Notes: generated by a model from the sequence alone, not told the origin. A stretch of DNA of 13,092 nucleotides from Thalassolituus sp. UBA674 (GCA_002298335.1 DBNK01000030.1:80028-93119); one strand, 5' to 3'; shown: positions 1-8,087, numbered from the stretch's first letter. Translations and numbers: made by a program.

Positions 1-253
1 CCCCGATAACTTCAATCTGCCAGCCGTTTTCGAACTCGTCGTCTACCGGAGTGATCTCTACAGTCACTTCCCGTGAAACCGCGGTGTTGCGCGCATACAG
101 CAGATCCAGCTCCATCAGCGACGTAGCTTCACGGGCCGAGTTGTTGGCGACAAAAGATCCCATAAAAGGTATGGCAACAGTGATCAGCAGGCTTGCTACT
201 GACAGGGTGATCAGAAGCTCGATCAGGGTAAATGCATTATTATTTTTCTTCAT
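1..253 (-). CDS. Type IV pilin-like protein, FimT/GspH family (partial, 3' end off the window)
   Basis: Reading the minus strand from the ATG at 253 gives 84 residues that run off the left edge. The N-terminus is a class III prepilin signal: a short basic leader (MKKNNNA) followed by FTLIELLITLSVASLLITVA. The Glu at mature position +5 (residue 12) lies at the start of a hydrophobic helix of about 20 residues. After it come NNSAREATSLMELDLLYARN and a segment ending FENGWQIEV, which resemble the start of the GspH/FimT pseudopilin domain. Such proteins are cleaved by the prepilin peptidase in the inner membrane and act as minor pilins that prime type IV pilus assembly; in some species FimT binds DNA during uptake. 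The residue before the cleavage site is Ala, not the usual Gly. The Shine-Dalgarno before the ATG is weak. FimT versus FimU cannot be decided without the C-terminus. The gene is divergent from nadE. Confidence 0.85.
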   Translation of the reverse strand, partial: MKKNNNAFTLIELLITLSVASLLITVAIPFMGSFVANNSAREATSLMELDLLYARNTAVSREVTVEITPVDDEFENGWQIEVIG

Positions 254-270
254 GATCGGAACTTTTTTGT

Positions 271-287
271 ATCGTTCATTAAACGAT
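271..287. promoter_or_regulatory. Inverted repeat between pilin gene and nadE, possible operator
   Basis: ATCGTT (271-276) and AACGAT (282-287) form a 6-bp inverted repeat around a 5-nt spacer, 18 bp upstream of the pilin start. No T run follows on the minus strand, so it is not a terminator. A TATACT hexamer on the minus strand (308-303) could be the -10 box of the pilin promoter, which would place this repeat just downstream of the start point. This is inference from position only. Confidence 0.25.
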
Positions 288-506
288 CAATACTACATTG
301 TTAGTATATGTCTCCAAGATGTCCGCGATAAGCGGTATAAAAACAGGAATGAACGGTTATATGTTGGCCTGATTTTTGGCAGTGGGAGCCTGTGCCGGTG
401 TCCGTTTGTCACTGACCCGGTGGATCAGTAACGGAATCGGACGCAGTGTTTGCCTGTCAGCCCGGTTTTTCTGACAATACAGCCTTCATTACCGGACCGG
501 CTGACC

Positions 507-2129
507 ATGGCAGACTCTCTCAGAATTTCTCTCGCGCAATGCAACTTCCACGTTGGTGATATCAGCGGCAACACGGCGCGGATTATTGAAGCCGCCCACG
601 GGGCCGCCGGAAGCGGGGCAGACCTGATTGTGTTCACCGAACTGGCCCTCACCGGTTATCCGCCGGAAGACCTGTTGCTGCGTCCGAGTCTGCAGAAAAG
701 AGTCAGCCAGGCACTCTCAGACATTGCCGAAGCCAGCCACGCCATCGCCATCGTGGTGGGCTACCCGCTGCAGACGGATGACGGTCTCTTCAATTGTGCT
801 GGTATCTGGTATCAGGGCCGCTGTATTGGCCAGTACGCCAAGCAGGAGCTGCCGAACTATCAGGTATTCGATGAGAAACGCTATTTCAGCCAGGGTTCAG
901 AGCCCTGTGTGGTCGACTTCCGCGGTGTGCGCCTGGGCCTGACCGTGTGTGAGGACATCTGGTTTGATGCGCCGGTCGCACAGTCTGTGGCCGCCGGTGC
1001 AGAGATGATCCTCAACCTCAACGCCTCCCCCTTCCATATGGGCAAGCACGAAGAGCGGGTCGCACTGGTGCGCCGTCATGTCGAAAGCCACAAGGTTCCC
1101 GTCCTTTATGTGAATCAGGTTGGCGGACAGGATGAGCTGGTATTTGATGGCAGCTCATTTGCGGTTGCTGCTGATGGCAGCACCGTGTTGCAACTGCCCA
1201 GCTGGGAAGAAGCCGCAGCTCAGGTGATCTATGACGAAGGCCGCCTGCAGACCCTCAGCGCGTCTGAACCCGCCCGATGTGATGAACTGGGAGACCTGTA
1301 TCAGGCACTGGTACTGGGTGTACGCGATTACGTGAACAAGAACCGCTTCCCCGGCGTTCTGCTCGGGCTTTCCGGCGGTATCGACTCTGCGCTTACCCTT
1401 GCCATCGCTGTCGATGCCCTGGGGCCTGAGCGTGTGCGTGCGGTGATGATGCCGTTCAAATGGACCTCTGGCATGAGCAAGGAAGACGCCGCCCTGCAGG
1501 CCGAAGCCATGGGGGTGAAGTATCAGTCAATCTCCATCGAGCCTATGTACGCCACCTTTATGGACGCACTGGCTGAAGATTTCGCAGGCCTGAAAGTCGA
1601 CACCACCGAAGAGAACCTGCAGTCCCGCTGTCGTGGCGTACTGCTGATGGCGCTGTCGAACAAAACCGGCTCCATGGTGCTGACGACAGGTAATAAAAGT
1701 GAAATGGCCGTTGGTTACGCCACGCTTTATGGCGACATGGCCGGTGGCTATGGCGCACTGAAAGACGTGTATAAAACCAAAGTGTTTGCCCTGGCCGAAT
1801 ACCGCAACACCATCTCACCTGTAATCCCACAACGTGTCATTGACCGTCCGCCATCCGCTGAGTTAGCGCCGGATCAGGTGGATGAAGACAGCCTGCCGCC
1901 ATACCCGGTACTGGATGCCATTCTCGAACTCTACATCGAGCACGACCACAGCGCCGAACAGATCATCAGTGCCGGGTTTGAACGCGACGACGTGATGCGC
2001 GTACTGCGGCTGGTGGATGTGAACGAGTACAAACGTCGTCAGGCACCGGTGGGAGTGAGAGTGACGCGGCGTGGATTTGGCAGGGATAGGCGGTATCCCA
2101 TCACGAACGGCTGGAAGCCCGGCCTCTGA
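507..2129 (+). CDS. nadE: Glutamine-dependent NAD+ synthetase
   Basis: A 540-residue cytoplasmic enzyme that converts nicotinic acid adenine dinucleotide to NAD+ using ATP and ammonia released from glutamine, the last step of NAD synthesis. The N-terminal half is a nitrilase-type amidase with the Glu-Lys-Cys triad: E45 in FTELALTGYPPEDLL, K112 in YAKQELPNY and C148 in LTVCEDIWF. The C-terminal half is the synthetase, with the ATP pyrophosphatase P-loop SGGIDS at 289-294 and the conserved LTTGNKSEMAVGYATLYGD segment. Length matches the long bacterial glutamine-dependent form. The frame is open upstream to a TTG at 450, but the family begins at about the sequence LRISLAQ, so the ATG at 507 is preferred; neither start has a strong Shine-Dalgarno. 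The gene is convergent with bamD and divergent from the pilin gene. Confidence 0.95.
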   Translation: MADSLRISLAQCNFHVGDISGNTARIIEAAHGAAGSGADLIVFTELALTGYPPEDLLLRPSLQKRVSQALSDIAEASHAIAIVVGYPLQTDDGLFNCAGIWYQGRCIGQYAKQELPNYQVFDEKRYFSQGSEPCVVDFRGVRLGLTVCEDIWFDAPVAQSVAAGAEMILNLNASPFHMGKHEERVALVRRHVESHKVPVLYVNQVGGQDELVFDGSSFAVAADGSTVLQLPSWEEAAAQVIYDEGRLQTLSASEPARCDELGDLYQALVLGVRDYVNKNRFPGVLLGLSGGIDSALTLAIAVDALGPERVRAVMMPFKWTSGMSKEDAALQAEAMGVKYQSISIEPMYATFMDALAEDFAGLKVDTTEENLQSRCRGVLLMALSNKTGSMVLTTGNKSEMAVGYATLYGDMAGGYGALKDVYKTKVFALAEYRNTISPVIPQRVIDRPPSAELAPDQVDEDSLPPYPVLDAILELYIEHDHSAEQIISAGFERDDVMRVLRLVDVNEYKRRQAPVGVRVTRRGFGRDRRYPITNGWKPGL

Positions 2130-2171
2130 GCTGTTGCGCTTACTCAGGCGGTGTTAATCAGCCGCTCAGAA

Positions 2172-2243
2172 TGCTCATTTACCACATGTAAACTGCGCTT
2201 CTTCGCGGCTGCTTGCCTTGCCTGAGTTGCGCTCACGACGCTC
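2172..2243 (+). repeat. 72-bp divergent direct repeat, copy 1
   Basis: This copy aligns without gaps to 2301-2372, an offset of 129 bp, with 48 of 72 positions identical by hand count. The conserved blocks are TGCTCA, CTGCGCT, TTGCCTTG and CGACGCTC. Within it TTTAC (2178-2182) and GTAAA (2188-2192) form a hairpin with a 5-nt loop. It lies 42 bp after the nadE stop. Short open frames across it look non-coding. Confidence 0.7.
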
Positions 2244-2300
2244 AGAAAACTAAGGGAGCTGCTGCGCTCGATAATACGGCGTTAAAATTTCTCCGTCGGG

Positions 2301-2372
2301 TGCTCACGTACTTCGTGTACGCTGCGCTCCCCCGGAAAATTTTGCCTTGTCTTCTCTTCGCTCGCGACGCTC
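2301..2372 (+). repeat. 72-bp divergent direct repeat, copy 2
   Basis: Partner of 2172-2243. Its hairpin is CGTAC (2307-2311), loop TTCGT, GTACG (2317-2321). Compared with copy 1, two base pairs of the stem differ (T-A to C-G and T-A to G-C) and pairing is kept both times. The middle of the unit (about 2331-2340) has diverged most. The function is unknown to me; it resembles non-coding repeats I associate with gammaproteobacterial intergenic regions, but I cannot name the family. Confidence 0.7.
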
Positions 2373-2411
2373 CTGTGATGTTGCAGATTAAATCGGTTTA
2401 CTGAATATGAC

Positions 2412-2501
2412 CGTCATCCCGCGACTTGATCGCGGGATCCATTTTACGATTTTTCATTTCAGCAAAATATCTGGATCCCGCGATCAAGTCGCGGGATGAC
2501 G
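2412..2501. repeat. REPIN-like paired palindrome, copy 1
   Basis: Two perfectly complementary 30-bp arms (2412-2441 and 2472-2501) flank a 30-nt AT-rich spacer. Each arm is itself a hairpin, CCCGCGA-CTTGA-TCGCGGG, preceded by GTCAT and followed by ATCCA. This is the layout of two REP sequences in opposite orientation. No target-site duplication is apparent at the edges. It sits between the convergent ends of nadE and bamD, where it could stop transcription or stabilise mRNA ends. A related copy is at 9886-9974. Confidence 0.85.
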
Positions 2502-2614
2502 AAGTACTCGCAAAGGCGTACAAGCTCGGCAAGCCTCTGAATGGTCGTCAGTGTTGTGTATCAATCGGTTAATAAAAACTGATTGGTATTCCGAAATTGC
2601 AGAATGTCACAAAC

Positions 2615-2643
2615 AAAAAAGCCTGCTTTCAGCAGGCTTTTTT
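2615..2643. terminator. Bidirectional intrinsic terminator between nadE and bamD
   Basis: The stem GCCTGCT / AGCAGGC (2621-2627 and 2631-2637) has a 3-nt loop, six A on the left (2615-2620) and six T on the right (2638-2643). It therefore has a U run in both directions. It lies 22 bp past the bamD stop and about 490 bp past the nadE stop, so it serves chiefly bamD, and nadE read-through as a backstop. Confidence 0.9.
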
Positions 2644-2659
2644 ATTCAGCAGTCAGCAA

Positions 2660-3502
2660 TTACTGCCGTGAATCCAGAATCCCGAACGACACAATATTCA
2701 GGAACGAACGACGATCCACATCCGCCAGCCCGCTCTTCATGAACTTGCCGTTCACCAGCTGCTCATGATCCGGATAGTTCAGTTTCAGTACCGCCAGTGA
2801 CGTCTGGGCTTTGTCGTCCAGTTCGAGGTAGTGATACGCCTCGGTCATAATGGCGAGCGCATCACCGACAGACGCGGTGTGCTGGAATTCAGTCACTACG
2901 CTTTCGCAGCGGTTGGCAGCGGCAAGATAGGCGTGACGCTTCATGTAGTAACGTGCGACTTCCACTTCGTAGCTGGCCATACGTTCACGCAGGTAAATCA
3001 TGCGGGCGCGGGCATCGGCGTTATACGGACTGCCCGGGTAACGCTGAATCAGCTCAGAGAAATACGCAAAAGAATCACGCAGCGGGGCCGGGTTACGGCG
3101 GTCGATGTCGTCGCTGAAATAGCGCTCGATAAAGGTAAAGGCCATTTCATAGGTGGCGAGTCCGCGCATGTAGTAGGCGTAGTCGACCTGTTCGTGCTGC
3201 GGGTGCAGACGGATGAAACGCTCGGACGCGGTCAGTACTTCTTCCATATCCGACATGCGGTACAGCACGTAAATCAGTTCCAGCTGAGCCTGTTCGGCGT
3301 ACCGGCCGAACGGGTACTGGTTTTCCAGCCGGCGCAGGCGATCCTGAGCCACAATCAGGTTGTTTTTATCCAGTGCCTGACGGGCTTCGCGGTAGTATTC
3401 CTGCTCGGTAAGGATTTCTTTGTCTTTGTTGGAAGAACAGGCAGCGAGGCCCAACACCAGAGACAGGGCGAGAATCTTGATAACAGACGGGGATGCGCGC
3501 AT
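2660..3502 (-). CDS. bamD: Outer membrane assembly lipoprotein BamD
   Basis: A 280-residue lipoprotein of the BAM complex, which inserts beta-barrel proteins into the outer membrane. From the ATG at 3502 the protein has a signal peptide with lipobox LAAC (Cys22) followed by Ser at +2, fitting outer-membrane sorting. The mature part is built of TPR-like helices, with family-typical stretches QYPFGRYAEQAQLELIY, RYPGSPYNADARARMIYLRE and VARYYMKRHAYLAAANRCES. It is longer than the 245-residue E. coli protein, with a C-terminal tail ending NIVSFGILDSRQ. The frame is open to a TTG at 3550, but that would put 16 extra residues before the signal peptide; no clear Shine-Dalgarno precedes either start. 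The pump gene ends 86 bp upstream on the same strand with no evident terminator between them, so some co-transcription is possible. Confidence 0.95.
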   Translation of the reverse strand: MRASPSVIKILALSLVLGLAACSSNKDKEILTEQEYYREARQALDKNNLIVAQDRLRRLENQYPFGRYAEQAQLELIYVLYRMSDMEEVLTASERFIRLHPQHEQVDYAYYMRGLATYEMAFTFIERYFSDDIDRRNPAPLRDSFAYFSELIQRYPGSPYNADARARMIYLRERMASYEVEVARYYMKRHAYLAAANRCESVVTEFQHTASVGDALAIMTEAYHYLELDDKAQTSLAVLKLNYPDHEQLVNGKFMKSGLADVDRRSFLNIVSFGILDSRQ

Positions 3503-3588
3503 GGGTGGTTCAGCAGTGTCCGGTAAATACAGCGGGCTATTAGAACACAATACAAGGCATTTGCTCCAATAACCCGCGGCTCTTTACG

Positions 3589-6500
3589 TTATTTTCCCTT
3601 CTCTTCCGTGGCCTCGTCACGACCACCGCTCACGGCCATGTAAAATACGGGTGTGAACAGCAGGCCGAAGAAGGTCACACCCAGCATACCGGCGAATACG
3701 GCATCGCCCATGGCCTGGCGCATTTCTGCCCCTGCACCACTGGCCAGCACCAGAGGTACCACACCGGCGGTGAAGGCGATGGAAGTCATCAGAATCGGGC
3801 GCAGACGCAGGCGGCTGGCTTCGAGAATCGACTGCAGACGCGACAGACCATGGTCATGACGGTCACGCGCGAATTCCACCATCAGAATGGCGTTCTTACA
3901 GGCCAGAGCCACCAGTACGATCAGCGCAATCTGGGTGAAGATGTTGTTATCTCCGCCCGAGATCATCACGCCCAGCAGCGCCGAGAGGATGGTCATAGGT
4001 ACGATCAGGATGATCGCCAGCGGCAGGCGCAGGCTTTCGTACTGAGCGGCCAGCACCAGGAACACCAGCAGGATCACCAGCGGGAAGATGTAGACCATAG
4101 TGTTACCGGCCAGAATCTGCTGGTAGGTCACTTCCGTCCACTCGTAGTCGATGCCTTCCGGCAGGTTCTCGTTGAGGATCTTCTCCATCGCAAAGCGCGC
4201 CTGATCCGAGCTGTAACCCGGAGACGGGTTACCGTTCAGCTCGGCACTCGGATAACCGTTGTAGCGCATTACGCGGTCAGGGCCGGTGGTCGGGGTGACG
4301 GTCAGCACAGAGCCGAGAGGCACCATGTTACCGGCGTTGTTACGCACTTCCAGACGCAGGATCTGCTCCGGATCGACACGGTAATGAGCATCGGCCTGAG
4401 CGTTCACCTGATAGGTGCGGCCGAACAGGTTGAAGTCGTTGATGTAGAGCGAACCCAGATAAATCTGCAGGGCGTCGAACACTTCGCTCAACGGTATGCC
4501 CTGCAGCATGGCCTGCTCACGGTCGACGTGAATATCCATCTGCGGCACCTGAATGCGGAAGCTGGAGAACAGGCCGGTCAGTGCCGGGTCCTGCCAGCCC
4601 AGTCCCTGCACGGTCTGCAGTGCATTGAACAGGGCTTCAAAGCCGAGGCTGTCGCGGTCTTCCAGCTGTACTTTAAAGCCGCCCGTGCTGCCCAGTCCGA
4701 GTACTGGCGGTGGCGGGAACACAGCAACAAAGGCTTCGTCGATGGTGGAGAAGCGGCCGTTCAGGGCACCGGCAATAGCAAAGGCGCTTTCTGCCGGGCT
4801 CTGACGTTCTTCAAACGCTTTCAGTGACAGGAATATGATGGCGCTGTTGGGGCTGTTGGCAAAGCCGTTCACCGACAGACCGGGGAAGCCGACGGCGTTG
4901 GCCACACCCGGGGTCTGCAGTGCCATGTTGCTCATCTCTTTCACCACCGCCTCGGTACGGTCAAGGCTGGAGGCGTCCGGCAGCTGGGCGATGGCAATCA
5001 GGTACTGTTTGTCCTGCGCCGGAATAAAGCCGCCCGGCACTGAGGTAAACACCTTGCCGGTGAGCAGCAGCAGGCCCAGGTACACCACACCGATCACCAT
5101 GGCGAAGCGGATAAGCTTTTTCACCAGACCTTCGTAGAGGTCTGAGCTGCGGTTAAACAGGCGGTTGAAGGGTTCGAACAGCCAGCGGCCGAAAATCTTT
5201 TCCATGCCCCGGGTCAGCAGGTCCGGCTTGTCGTCGTGGCCTTTCAGCAGCAGAGCCGACAGCGCCGGGGACAGCGTCAGTGAGTTGAACGCTGAGATCA
5301 GGGTCGAGATGGTGATGGTCAGGGCGAACTGTTTATAGAACTCACCGGACAGGCCCGAGATAAAGGCCGTCGGGATAAACACCGCACACAACACCAGTGC
5401 AATAGCGATGATGGGGCCAGTCACTTCCGTCATGGCCTGCTTGGTGGCTTCTTTCGGCGCCAGACCATTGCGGATGTTGCGCTCCACGTTTTCCACCACC
5501 ACGATGGCGTCGTCCACCACGATACCGATGGCCAGCACCAGACCGAACAGCGACAGGGTGTTGATCGACACGCCCAGCCAGTGCATCACGGCAAAGGTGC
5601 CGATCAGTGACACCGGCACGGCAATCAGAGGGATGATGGAGGCGCGCCAGGTCTGCAGGAAGAGGATGACTACCAGAACCACCAGAACCACAGCTTCCAG
5701 CAGGGTATGGATCACAGCCTCAATCGAGCCGCGGACGAAGATGGTCGGGTCATAAACGATGTCGTAGCTCACGCCTTCCGGAAAGTTTTCTGACAGACGC
5801 TTCATGGTGGCACGCACGTCATCCGACAGCTGGATGGCGTTGGAGCCCGGGCGCTGGAAAATCGGAATGGCGATGGCGTTCTTGCCGTCGAGCAGAGCAC
5901 GCAGCGAGTACGAGCTCTGGCCCAGTTCAATGCGCGCCACGTCTTTCAGACGGGTCACTTCACCCTGATCACCGATGTTGACGATGATGTTTTCAAACTC
6001 ATCAACGCTCTCAAGGCGGCCTTCCACATTCAGCAGAATCTGGAACTGGTTCTCCCGCACCATGGGCTGAGCACCCAGCATACCGGCAGCAACCTGACGG
6101 TTCTGCTGGCGCACGGCATTGACCACATCACCGGCGGTCAGGCGGCGCTCGGCCAGCGCTTCCGGTTGCAGCCAGATGCGCATGGCGTAGTTACCGGCAC
6201 CGAACAGGCGCACGTCACCCACCGCCGGAATGGCTTTCAGCTCATCCTCAATATAGAGGTCGCCGTAGTTGATCAGGTAGGCGCTGTCGCGGCTTTCGTC
6301 CGGCGAAATCAGGTGCACCACCATGGTCAGGTCAGGGGAGGATTTCTCCACCACCACGCCGAGGCGCTGTACTTCTTCCGGCAGGCGCGGAATGGCGCTG
6401 TTGACGCGGTTCTGTACCTGCACCTGTGCACGGTCAAGGTCGGTGCCCAGTGCCAGTGTCACGGTCAGGGACATACGGCCATCGGCGGTCGACTGCGACG

Positions 6501-6741
6501 ACTGATACAGCAGGTTTTCCAGACCGGCCAGTTCCTGCTCCAGCGGAGCGGCCACAGTTTCACTGATGACCTTAGGGTTGGCGCCCGGATAGTTAGCGGT
6601 TACTACCACAGTAGGTGGCACCACTTCGGGGTATTCGCTCACCGGCAGCTGGAACAGCGAGATGGCACCGCCGATCAGGATCAGCAGCGACAGGACCGAG
6701 GCAAAGATCGGCCGGTTAATAAAGAAATGACTGAAGTTCAT
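3589..6741 (-). CDS. RND multidrug efflux pump, inner-membrane subunit, HAE1 family (MexF-like)
   Basis: A 1050-residue proton-driven exporter of the AcrB/MexB/MexF type, expected as a trimer in the inner membrane. The start MNFSHFFINRPIFASVLSLL and the segment FQLPVSEYPEVVPPTVVV are closest, from memory, to MexF. The first transmembrane helix is at about 10-30, and periplasmic porter domains fill about 31-340 and 570-870. TM4 carries the proton-relay pair D410-D411 in IGIVVDDAIVVVENVERN, and K949 in LVALACKNAILMVEFARD matches the essential Lys of AcrB TM10. All key residues are present and the length is normal. A Shine-Dalgarno (GAGG) overlaps the stop of the adaptor gene 10 bp upstream, so the two are one operon. 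The substrate cannot be read from sequence; MexF homologues export chloramphenicol, quinolones and similar compounds. No outer-membrane channel gene lies nearby. Confidence 0.95.
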   Translation of the reverse strand: MNFSHFFINRPIFASVLSLLILIGGAISLFQLPVSEYPEVVPPTVVVTANYPGANPKVISETVAAPLEQELAGLENLLYQSSQSTADGRMSLTVTLALGTDLDRAQVQVQNRVNSAIPRLPEEVQRLGVVVEKSSPDLTMVVHLISPDESRDSAYLINYGDLYIEDELKAIPAVGDVRLFGAGNYAMRIWLQPEALAERRLTAGDVVNAVRQQNRQVAAGMLGAQPMVRENQFQILLNVEGRLESVDEFENIIVNIGDQGEVTRLKDVARIELGQSSYSLRALLDGKNAIAIPIFQRPGSNAIQLSDDVRATMKRLSENFPEGVSYDIVYDPTIFVRGSIEAVIHTLLEAVVLVVLVVILFLQTWRASIIPLIAVPVSLIGTFAVMHWLGVSINTLSLFGLVLAIGIVVDDAIVVVENVERNIRNGLAPKEATKQAMTEVTGPIIAIALVLCAVFIPTAFISGLSGEFYKQFALTITISTLISAFNSLTLSPALSALLLKGHDDKPDLLTRGMEKIFGRWLFEPFNRLFNRSSDLYEGLVKKLIRFAMVIGVVYLGLLLLTGKVFTSVPGGFIPAQDKQYLIAIAQLPDASSLDRTEAVVKEMSNMALQTPGVANAVGFPGLSVNGFANSPNSAIIFLSLKAFEERQSPAESAFAIAGALNGRFSTIDEAFVAVFPPPPVLGLGSTGGFKVQLEDRDSLGFEALFNALQTVQGLGWQDPALTGLFSSFRIQVPQMDIHVDREQAMLQGIPLSEVFDALQIYLGSLYINDFNLFGRTYQVNAQADAHYRVDPEQILRLEVRNNAGNMVPLGSVLTVTPTTGPDRVMRYNGYPSAELNGNPSPGYSSDQARFAMEKILNENLPEGIDYEWTEVTYQQILAGNTMVYIFPLVILLVFLVLAAQYESLRLPLAIILIVPMTILSALLGVMISGGDNNIFTQIALIVLVALACKNAILMVEFARDRHDHGLSRLQSILEASRLRLRPILMTSIAFTAGVVPLVLASGAGAEMRQAMGDAVFAGMLGVTFFGLLFTPVFYMAVSGGRDEATEEKGK

Positions 6742-6751
6742 CCTGTACCTC

Positions 6752-7936
6752 TCAGTCTGCAGCGCTCAGCAGAGAACTGCTGCTGCTGTCATCAACCCGG
6801 GTCAGTGGTGGTGACTGCTCCAGCGCCTGTGTATCAATCTCGACGGGACGCGGCTCCACCGGCATGCCCGGTCCGACGCGGGCCGGACCGTTCACGGCAA
6901 TACGCTGACCTTCTTTCAGGCCGGAGTTGATTACGCGCAGAGCACCGATGCGGGTGCCCAGAGTGACCACCTGATACTGCAGGGTGTTGTTGTCATCCAC
7001 GGTCAGCACGAAGCGGTTCTGCAGGTCGGTGCCGAGGGCCGTTTCCGGTACCAGAATACTGTGGCTGACTTTCTCAGGCGCCAGACGCACGCGGGCAAAA
7101 GCGCCGGGGCGCAGTGCCGCTGCGTTGTCTTCAAACAGGGCGCGGACACGCAGGGTGCCGGTATCCGGGTTGATGGCGTTATCAATAAAGTCGAGGCTGC
7201 CTTTGTGCGGGTAACCGTCTTCACCGGCCAGCTGCAGGTATACGGCCAGCCCGGTTTCGGCGCTGACATCAGCAAACTTCTGGTTCCAGGTACGCTCATC
7301 AATATCGAAGTAAGCGAACAGCTGACGGCCGTTTACCACCCGGGTCAGCACACTGCTGTTGGCACTGACGGTGTTACCGGGGTCAATAAAGACGCTCGAT
7401 ACCTGGCCATCAATCGGGGCGGTGATGGAAGTGAATTCCAGATTCAGGCGTGCAGCGGTGAGGGCGGCGTCAACCGAGGCCAGCTCCGCCTTACGCTGCA
7501 GCTGCAGGAAGCGGCGGGCATCGGCTTCTTCTTCGGAAACGGCGTTGCTCTTCACCAGGCTGTCGATACGTCCGGCTTCCATCCCGGCCTTATCCAGGGC
7601 TACCTGCGCGGCTTTCTGCTGGGCTTCCAGACGTTTCACTTCAGCGGCGAACGGGCGCGGATCAAGCTTCACCAGCAGATCGCCTTTCTTCACCCAGCTG
7701 CCTTCGCGGAACTCGACCGAGTCGACCACGCCGCTGACACGCGGGCGTATGTCCACTTCCTGACGGGCTTCCAGGCGGCTGGTAAAGTGACTCCAGTCGA
7801 CCACATCCGCACTGACGACTTCCGCAACATCCACCGGTTGTAAGTGCTGTGCCTGACCCGGCCCCTGAGGTTCTCCGCCGGAACAACCGGCCAGTCCCAG
7901 TGCGAGCAGGGTGGTAGTGATAAGTAAGCGCGACAT
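6752..7936 (-). CDS. RND efflux periplasmic adaptor lipoprotein (membrane fusion protein, MexE/AcrA-like)
   Basis: A 394-residue adaptor that links the inner-membrane pump to an outer-membrane channel. The ATG at 7936 is chosen because AGGAG lies 7 nt upstream and the protein then begins with a lipoprotein signal, lipobox LAGC (Cys18). The two halves of the lipoyl domain are at about 60-95 (VDIRPRVSGVVDSVEFREGS) and 168-200 (FTSITAPIDGQVSSVFIDPG), separated by a helical hairpin of about 70 residues rich in Ala, Glu and Lys. Beta-barrel and membrane-proximal domains follow. The C-terminus is a serine-rich tail (DDSSSSSLLSAAD). The frame is open upstream to 7993, but that would bury the signal peptide. 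First gene of the adaptor-pump operon, divergent from rluD; no TetR- or LysR-type regulator gene is next to it. Confidence 0.93.
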   Translation of the reverse strand: MSRLLITTTLLALGLAGCSGGEPQGPGQAQHLQPVDVAEVVSADVVDWSHFTSRLEARQEVDIRPRVSGVVDSVEFREGSWVKKGDLLVKLDPRPFAAEVKRLEAQQKAAQVALDKAGMEAGRIDSLVKSNAVSEEEADARRFLQLQRKAELASVDAALTAARLNLEFTSITAPIDGQVSSVFIDPGNTVSANSSVLTRVVNGRQLFAYFDIDERTWNQKFADVSAETGLAVYLQLAGEDGYPHKGSLDFIDNAINPDTGTLRVRALFEDNAAALRPGAFARVRLAPEKVSHSILVPETALGTDLQNRFVLTVDDNNTLQYQVVTLGTRIGALRVINSGLKEGQRIAVNGPARVGPGMPVEPRPVEIDTQALEQSPPLTRVDDSSSSSLLSAAD

Positions 7937-7980
7937 AGCGTTCTCCTGATTCTGATTGCCGCGTAATAAAGCACGCGTTG

Positions 7981-7994
7981 ATTGTCCCAACAAT
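7981..7994. promoter_or_regulatory. Inverted repeat upstream of the efflux operon, possible operator
   Basis: ATTGT (7981-7985) and ACAAT (7990-7994) flank a 4-nt spacer, 45 bp upstream of the adaptor start. On the minus strand the sequence TTGGGA, 16 nt, TATTAC running through it could be a weak -35/-10 pair for the efflux operon, which would place the repeat over the -35 box, a usual site for a repressor or LysR-type activator. Motif and position are the only evidence. Confidence 0.35.
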
Positions 7995-8059
7995 TAGCCC
8001 TGTTGAGACGGATTGTTCTGAAATATAAGTTAATATCCATTCGCGCGGGTACAGACAGC

Positions 8060-8087
8060 TTGGTGTTACCCGGATTAGCGATATAAT
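8060..8087 (+). promoter_or_regulatory. Sigma-70 promoter for rluD-pgeF
   Basis: A perfect TATAAT -10 box (8082-8087) is preceded by TTGGTG (8060-8065) at 16-bp spacing. The expected start point is near 8094, giving a leader of about 50 nt before the rluD ATG. Confidence 0.65.

Noticed and set aside
450..506. Upstream TTG start for nadE
   Set aside because: The extra 19 residues have no counterpart in the family as I know it, and no Shine-Dalgarno precedes the TTG.
2213..2404. 63-codon frame downstream of nadE
   Set aside because: It lies across the two 72-bp repeats and their hairpins and has no protein family look.
2412..2501. REPIN-like element as a classical MITE with target-site duplication
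   Set aside because: No duplicated flanking bases are visible at either copy, and the arm-within-arm hairpins fit paired REP sequences better.
3850..4827. 325-codon plus-strand open frame inside the RND pump gene
   Set aside because: His/Gln/Arg/Val-rich shadow of the pump gene on the opposite strand, with no recognisable domain.
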